NCBI GenBank assembly: GCA_002751075.1
Contig: NAOQ01000625.1
Coordinates: 8,009 to 36,615 of the forward strand
Direction of reading: 5' to 3'
Origin: Ichthyophonus hoferi
Taxonomy: Eukaryota > Opisthokonta > Ichthyosporea > Ichthyophonida > Ichthyophonidae
DNA: 28,607 bases
Part shown: positions 23,195-28,607 of the stretch, in pieces
How positions within the stretch are numbered: position 1 is the first letter of the stretch
How the letters are laid out: the number at the start of each line of letters is the position of its first letter
Translations under genes and position numbers: made by a program
Notes under the pieces: generated by a model
Seen by the model: the letters and a program-made list of their open reading frames with translations, nothing else
Told to the model about the DNA's origin: nothing
Database searches by the model: none

Positions 23195-24680
23195 TTATAT
23201 AGTAGCTGTAATTGTCGTAGGTGGGGTAGCAGACAAAAAGCAGGTCCTGAAGGTATACTCTCTCGTCCTCATTCTCCTCTGTCCTTCATCTGTCATTAGC
23301 AGCTCTCTTCGCAACATGGTAGAACTAACACCTTGTGTATAGGGTAGTAGTTTAACAGGCATATATGTATGAACTACATCTTTCCCCGGGAAGTTGGGCA
23401 TATCATCGCCTCGTACATAAATAGCTTGGAAAGGAGTATGGGATAGTTTGCATTCTTCTATCTGTATGTAATAAGGTGTTAAATAGTTAAGCTAACGTAT
23501 GTCTTGCAGTAAAAAATTATCTCTTTAAAGGTGTATTAAAACAAGGTTAGATTAACCTTTTAAGATAGGTAATAAATACAAATAGTAAAGAGAATAAAAG
23601 TCATGAAAGCATGAAGTTAAGAAGATAGAATACTAATAGAGTAAGGGAAAAAAAAATGGATTATAGGTAGAGTGCTTAGAATGAATCCAGTTGGAATATA
23701 TGTTATGTTTATCTATGTATGCACATTAATAGTCTATGAGGCGACAACATACTAAGTGAAAAGGATGGGTTACATAGGATATGCCGTGGAAAAGGAAATA
23801 TTAAATCCTAATTAGTAAACAACGAAAAAATAAAATATGCATGCTATAAAATATAATAGTTAGTGGAAGATAGAACAACTATGATCTGATAGGAATTAAT
23901 AAAATAAAAATGCTAGAATGGCAAGGGAATGACTGAATAGGTAAGACTGGGGTATGATATTAATTCTAACAGAGTTATATGATTGGCTCAATGTGTAAGT
24001 AAATATAGGAGAAAAACACCATATGGATTGACATAGTGGAAAGAAAAACAGAGAGAAAGAGTAGGCAGGGAAAGAATTGTCATTGAAATAGTTAAAGAAA
24101 AAAGGTTCGCAGTAATTTTAATAGTGAATAAAGTGACTGAAGAAACAATAGTTGGGGAGAATATATTGAGAAAGGGAACCCAATAAAAGATGAAAGAGAA
24201 AGACTGAGAATATAGTAAGATTAGTATAAAGAAGATATAGAAAAGGCAAATTAAATATATACATATAAATATAAATGTAAATGAACATATAAATATAGTT
24301 TTAAAAGCAAATATATATAACTAGATAGTATAACTACACACCTGTCGTAAAATCTCCATCTTAATAAAGCCAGAAGGGTTTGCACCTGTAATCGCAAAGA
24401 CCACATCTACATACTTAGCAATATTGGCAATGCGTGTCTCCATACTATCAAAGGGGATTCGATTCTTTAGTGCATAGATACTCGGATCATCATGTATACC
24501 TACTATAACCTTTCTACCTAAACTTCGCATGCTGTTAAATAGTCGGACATGTCCTTCATGTATAAGGTCAAAGCACCCTATAGTGTAGACAAACTCTAGT
24601 TTCCTGTTTAAACTATCCACACTCCCCATCTCACTAGGATAGGCTGATAGTGACTGCATATTTGTCGTTATAGTGTTCAT
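23195..24680 (-). CDS. HxGH-motif nucleotidyltransferase (cytidylyltransferase-like)
   Basis: There are two exons on the minus strand: 24680-24342 and 23461-23195, both bounded by phase-0 GT..AG junctions (CGACAG/GTGTGT and ACATACAG/ATAGAAG). The product is 201 aa. The N-terminal exon carries the catalytic motif TIGCFDLIHEGHVRLF (HEGH at 41-44) and the KVIVGIHDD strand-turn. The second exon has YVRGDDMP and GVSSTMLRREL (157-167), the family's second signature (ISSTxxR type). These are hallmarks of the Rossmann-fold transferases that include choline-, ethanolamine- and glycerol-3-phosphate cytidylyltransferases, which form CDP-alcohols for membrane lipid synthesis. It is a single-domain, short form without the second domain of ethanolamine-phosphate enzymes or the amphipathic helix of choline-phosphate enzymes. 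The substrate cannot be told from sequence. The ATG at 24680 is the first on the frame; the last 35 residues look poorly conserved, so a further downstream exon is possible. Confidence 0.85.
23462..24341 (-). other. Purine-rich (plus strand) intron of nucleotidyltransferase gene
   Basis: This is the single intron of the gene, about 880 bases. On the plus strand it is a long stretch dominated by A and G (for example 24000-24240), so the transcript strand is T/C-rich. No nested gene or repeat was recognised in it. Confidence 0.7.
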
Positions 24681-25804
24681 GATAGGGTGATGTTCATACA
24701 CTAATACACCCTTTACTGCAGTTACCTTTATTATCGAATTACACCAAAATAAATAAATTAATGTAGCGTTATTTAAATATTCCTGTCATAGCCCATGCCT
24801 TTGAGCAGGCCGCAGACTAAAGAGAGAGATAATATAAATAAACAATCAACAAAATAGTCATTCGATTCCTAGTGAGAGACAGTAAAGGAAGGAGATGAGA
24901 TGATCATGTTATTAATGGACGAATACATGCGAAAGACCCTAGATCTTGTTGGGTTCCTATTGGTTGGTGGCTGATACAATAAACCCATAAATGGTATGCA
25001 CATAATATCTATCCAATAATATACAATAGCTCTAGAAAGGGCAAATGCTCCATTGCTTAATCTAATGGCTACAATTAACATTTAAACAAATACAAGTATA
25101 TATATAAATCTGTTTATATTACCACAATTAATATATAATTATTAGTTGCACAACATTTTATAATAAATAAAGAATATATATGTATTGCTTTCGAAGTCAA
25201 AAACACTGTCGCTCAAGCACACGCCAATGCAAGGCACGAACCAATTAAATCATTTATATTGATCTGTGGAATTTAAACTAACCATGTCTCGAATAACTTT
25301 CTATCTTACATCAATATATCGGCGATTATCTTATAAGATAAATTTATTGGCGTAATTTGATCTACCTAGAACTTAAAGTAAGGTTTCTGTGCAGTCTTAC
25401 AATATTACAGTGCAGTAATAGGCCTTGACATTCAGTGTAATAACTACCCAACCGCTTAGCGCCTTTTAAGTTTCTAGACGTGTATACCAATGAAAATTAG
25501 CCGTTATATATTTTTTTAATGTTTGTTGGGAGAGTGTACTACTGGCGTCATCCATGAATCCAGAGTGATCCTGATAGTTATTAATTATGCAGTTGACATG
25601 AAATGAAATTTTTTAGATACTACTTTGCTCCATATCATACTAAATAACCATGCGGTTATACAGTTTACTATTGAGTTTATAATTTAACTATTTGCATGGC
25701 TAATCATTGATATCATATTTTCCTAATGATTGACTTTGTAGTTGTCATAGAGACTATAGACCAATAGTAGATTAGATTGCCTGGCCTGGTTCTTTAATTC
25801 ACCC
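24681..25804. other. Divergent promoter spacer
   Basis: The spacer lies between the start of the nucleotidyltransferase gene (-) and the start of the small membrane-protein gene (+), so it should hold both promoters if no 5' exon is missing. A more complex, higher-G+C segment lies at about 25190-25240 and 25440-25570. An open frame on the minus strand (24869-25081) has no family signature and is probably chance. Confidence 0.5.
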
Positions 25805-27302
25805 ATGGATCGATTTCGTTTGTTGATTGCAATGATCTTCTGCACCAACCAACCAATTCTAGATGAATCAGGAAATACACTGCAAACAATTAGTAGAAAT
25901 CCAGTATGTTGGTATATATTATATTATAGTATATAGATCATCATTGTCAAGTATAGCTGGCTACATATACAACGTAGGCAAAGCAATTGTATTTATAGCT
26001 ATCTAATTAATTAATACTGGGTTCTGAAGTATTCTATATATAAAATGCTATATTTGGAAGATATAAAAAGGTTTTGTTGAGACCAATTGGGAAATCTTAA
26101 TGCTGTAGCGATACTGAATAAAGTCTATATAGGTTTTATTCTAAATTCTCTACTTGCGATAATCGGCTGCCATCTTGAGCGTGGGCCAGATAATTAATAC
26201 ACAGGCTGAGATCGACAATAATAACTACAACACCAGAAAATAATAACCACAACATAATATTGTTAATTACTATTCAGGCTGACATCATTAAGTGTAGCGT
26301 TTCGTGATTGATAAAAGGCGGTTGGCCACTAGATTACACATAGTCCACCATATGAGATAAATACGGTTCCAATTTGTTATTATTTTATTTTTCTGTTCTT
26401 AAACTACTACACTATATATCATCCATCCATCAATATAGTCCCTAGATTGTACTATCTCACGGTTCTGATTCGAATTTGATATACACTACACCTAATTCGC
26501 TATTTCTCATCCATTGTTTGCACATGTATTATTAAGTGACTACTCTCTACTCTTACTGCAACACAACAGAAAACTCAAGTGTTTCAGATGATCTTAATGT
26601 TCATTTGCAGATAGATACCATATTACCACCTAGCTATACTAATAAACACTTCGGGTCAGAACTGGCCCATCTCCCTGATAATATTCCTCGGTTCATCTAC
26701 TTTATCTATCCTGTATTAATATGGTTATTCAATTTATTGGCATCCTTTCCTTTCTTATGTGTATTGAAACCTCAAACACCATGGTGAAAGAGGTCACTAC
26801 TTAAGATCACCCCATTACTTTAATCTTTATTCTCCTCCAATCATTATTTACTAATATAAATTCGGTTTTTCGGTGTGTTCCAAACAACTCCACGGAGGGG
26901 GGGGGGGAGAGGGCTGCCTATTTCATTGGATTAAAGATTAATTATTACAGGGAAAAAATACAGAGCCACCAATTAAATCATGGCAATCATTTAAAAAAGT
27001 GCACCCATTGGTAGTCGGAGGAGCAGACATAAAGTTAACGACAGGGTAGAGTCTATTGGAAAATATCTAACTAATAGCTTGATCCGTTTAGGAGATATCT
27101 TCTATTAGTACTGCGAGACTGGATAGGAGATGGGACAGTAGGCTAGAGATAGATATGTATTCTGCTCACCCTTATATGGTAATTCCCATCATATCCTATT
27201 TAGACTTACTTCAACCACAACCAGCCAATCATTAGTTCTTTTGGGCCGATTGTTCAGGTTTCCATCGACGAAGGATCATTTCCTATTGGTGTGTATGGTT
27301 GA
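25805..27302 (+). CDS. Unrecognised small single-pass membrane protein
   Basis: Proposed exons are 25805-25903, 26611-26760, 26951-27045, 27109-27178 and 27258-27302. All are GT..AG and phase-compatible, giving about 152 aa. Residues 1-33 begin MDRFRLLIAMIF, a weak hydrophobic start. Exon 2 holds a strong membrane segment, FIYFIYPVLIWLFNLLASFP. Exons 3-5 are hydrophilic, with VVGGADIKL, ARLDRRWDSRLEIDMYSAHP and a C-terminal end DEGSFPIGVYG. I do not recognise the family. The last three exons are best supported because their phases agree through to a stop. The exon 2 donor (GT at 26761) is uncertain: a stronger-looking donor at 26784 breaks the frame, and one at 26713 would remove the membrane segment. 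The first exon is supported only by ATG, open frame and donor GTATGT. It diverges from the nucleotidyltransferase gene and converges with the minus-strand gene to the right. Confidence 0.55.
26897..26907 (+). repeat. 11-base G run
   Basis: A perfect run of 11 G lies in a strongly AT-rich region, inside the intron before the exon at 26951. It is the longest G run I noticed in the window. Confidence 0.85.
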
Positions 27303-27387
27303 TATAAGAATAGATCCACCAGTAATATGTAGGCATACGCTCAGTAACACATGTATCTATAAATATTCCAATCAAACACCCTCCTAC

Positions 27388-28237
27388 CTCTACCGATAGG
27401 TATTGCAGTACAGTAGGATCTGATAGGTCCTCCATGATAAGGTTGCTAGGGTAGATCACATAGAGTAGAAGGAGCTCCTGATTGGCAGAGGATATAAGAA
27501 GGTTGGTGGTAGGCATGGTAGAGGACCAATATAATGCGACAATTAAAAATAAGACAGGCGGTATGATTGGGTATTCAGCATAATGGAACCCTGTGGGTAC
27601 TAAAATAGTATGGAGAGGGAGAGGGAGAAGGAGAGGGAGGAGAGATAGAAGCACACAAGAGCTGACTGACCAGCACAGAGCAACATAGTAATGTAATATG
27701 TGATAGACCTCATGCTAATACTCTACCCCTTACAGTCAACATCCATATATAGGTATACCTTGGCAACGCCTTCAGCCAAGCGCTGGGCAGCTACTACTGA
27801 TTGCCAGGACAGGGATTGGCTAAATTCGACCAATTGGGTGGGTTCCAAGGAAATGCTATCCACTGATTGAATACATACACTATAGCTACATATAACAACC
27901 AATGATTGTCAGTGTTTGCTATCCTGGAAGTGAGAGACCTACTACTACTGGAAGATATAGATAGATAAAGGATGACAGGTAACAGATTACCAATAGGAAC
28001 CAGCCATATTATGTAGCCATAAATACATAAAAGCCTAATATAGATACCGCTATCACTATGCACCAACCATATCAATTGTAAATTCCATCCCTACCAATCA
28101 TTTACACTATCATAGTTGACATGTGGTCATCTACCAATAAGAACACTACCAGTCAATGTATCACACCCAAACCAACCAATAAATATCCCCTTCCACCTAC
28201 CTTGAATGATAAAATATTGGGCCTCTGCGATAAATCA
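27388..28237 (-). CDS. Partial unrecognised gene, three exons
   Basis: Three minus-strand exons fit together in phase: 28237-28201 (37 nt), 27819-27759 (61 nt) and 27477-27388 (90 nt). They read about 62 residues. The donors are GTAGGT, GTATAC and GTAGGA; two acceptors have good pyrimidine tracts (ATTCTTCTCAG and CTCTGCCAATCAG). The protein includes WQSVVAAQRLAEGVAK, which looks helical, and ELLLLYVIYPSNLIMEDL. I do not recognise the family. The 5' part would lie beyond the satellite at the right edge of the window. The 3' end is unclear: reading on past the last donor reaches a stop at 27283-27285, inside the last exon of the convergent gene. A competing plus-strand reading of 27736-27845 is possible but has no consistent partners. 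Confidence 0.4.
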
Positions 28238-28297
28238 CTGAGAAGAATAGGAGATTAGTGGCGAAAGGTCATACATATAGCCTATATATCTTAAATG

Positions 28298-28607
28298 CCT
28301 TATATTACCTTACATACCTTATATACCCTATACACTTTATATACCCTATATACCTTATATACCCTATATACCTTATATACCCTATATACCTTATATACCC
28401 TATATACCTTATATACCCTATATACCTTATATACCCTATATACCCTATATACCTTATATACCTTATATACCCTATATACCTTATATACCCTATATACCCT
28501 ATATACCTTATATACCTTATATACCCTATATACCCTATATACCCTATATACCTTATATACCCTATATACCTTACATACCCTATATACCTTATATACCTTA
28601 TATACCT
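28298..28607 (+). repeat. 9-bp satellite, YTATATACC units
   Basis: About 30 tandem units of 9 bases alternate between CTATATACC and TTATATACC. The left edge is degenerate (TTATATTACC, TTACATACC, CTATACACT). The array runs off the right end of the window, so its full length is unknown. Every unit contains the near-palindrome TATATA. It separates the partial minus-strand gene from whatever lies to the right. Confidence 0.95.

Noticed and set aside
24869-25081. Minus-strand 70-codon open frame upstream of the nucleotidyltransferase
   Set aside because: No motif and no phase-compatible junction to the next exon; probably chance.
27736-27845. Plus-strand exon reading (ATPSAKRWAATTD)
   Set aside because: It has a fair acceptor but no phase-compatible neighbours on the plus strand, while the minus reading joins two other exons in phase.
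28298-28607. CRISPR-like or telomere-like array
   Set aside because: Units are contiguous without spacers, so it is not CRISPR, and YTATATACC is unlike any known telomere repeat; it is a satellite.

Overview
This is an AT-rich, intron-bearing eukaryotic nuclear window. The genes are split into many short exons with GT..AG introns, mostly from about 75 bases to 1.3 kb. The clearest gene encodes the meiotic recombinase DMC1. DMC1, a double calponin-homology protein and single-exon-scale microsatellites fit an animal or near-animal lineage such as a sponge. The lineage call is inference; no rRNA or other marker settles it.

Layout. Bases 1-8200 are gene-poor, about 70% A+T by eye. They hold an old diverged repeat family (copies near 2650-3410 and 4330-4500), a possible retroelement protease fossil on the minus strand at 3472-3708, and a small coding-like island at about 4455-4810. 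A run of degenerate short repeats and a 32-bp tandem repeat (7820-8160) leads to gene 1. Gene 1 (8260-12704, +, 7 exons, 720 aa) has two CH domains and a long Ser-rich tail. After a 2.9-kb spacer comes gene 2, DMC1 (15633-22053, +, 13 coding exons, 348 aa), which includes an 8-nt microexon. Gene 3 (23195-24680, -, 2 exons, 201 aa) is an HxGH nucleotidyltransferase, convergent with DMC1. Gene 4 (25805-27302, +, about 5 exons, about 152 aa) is an unrecognised small protein with one membrane segment, arranged divergently from gene 3. A partial minus-strand gene (exons at 27388-28237) converges on gene 4. The window ends in a 9-bp satellite (about 28298-28607).

The genes do not form an obvious pathway: an actin-type domain protein, a meiotic strand-exchange protein, a probable CDP-alcohol-type nucleotidyltransferase and two unknowns. 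All gene models were built by hand from translated similarity, splice signals and exon phase. DMC1 and the CH gene close exactly in frame from start to stop. The genic two thirds of the window is strikingly rich in CCAAT/ATTGG pentamers, in introns and exons alike.
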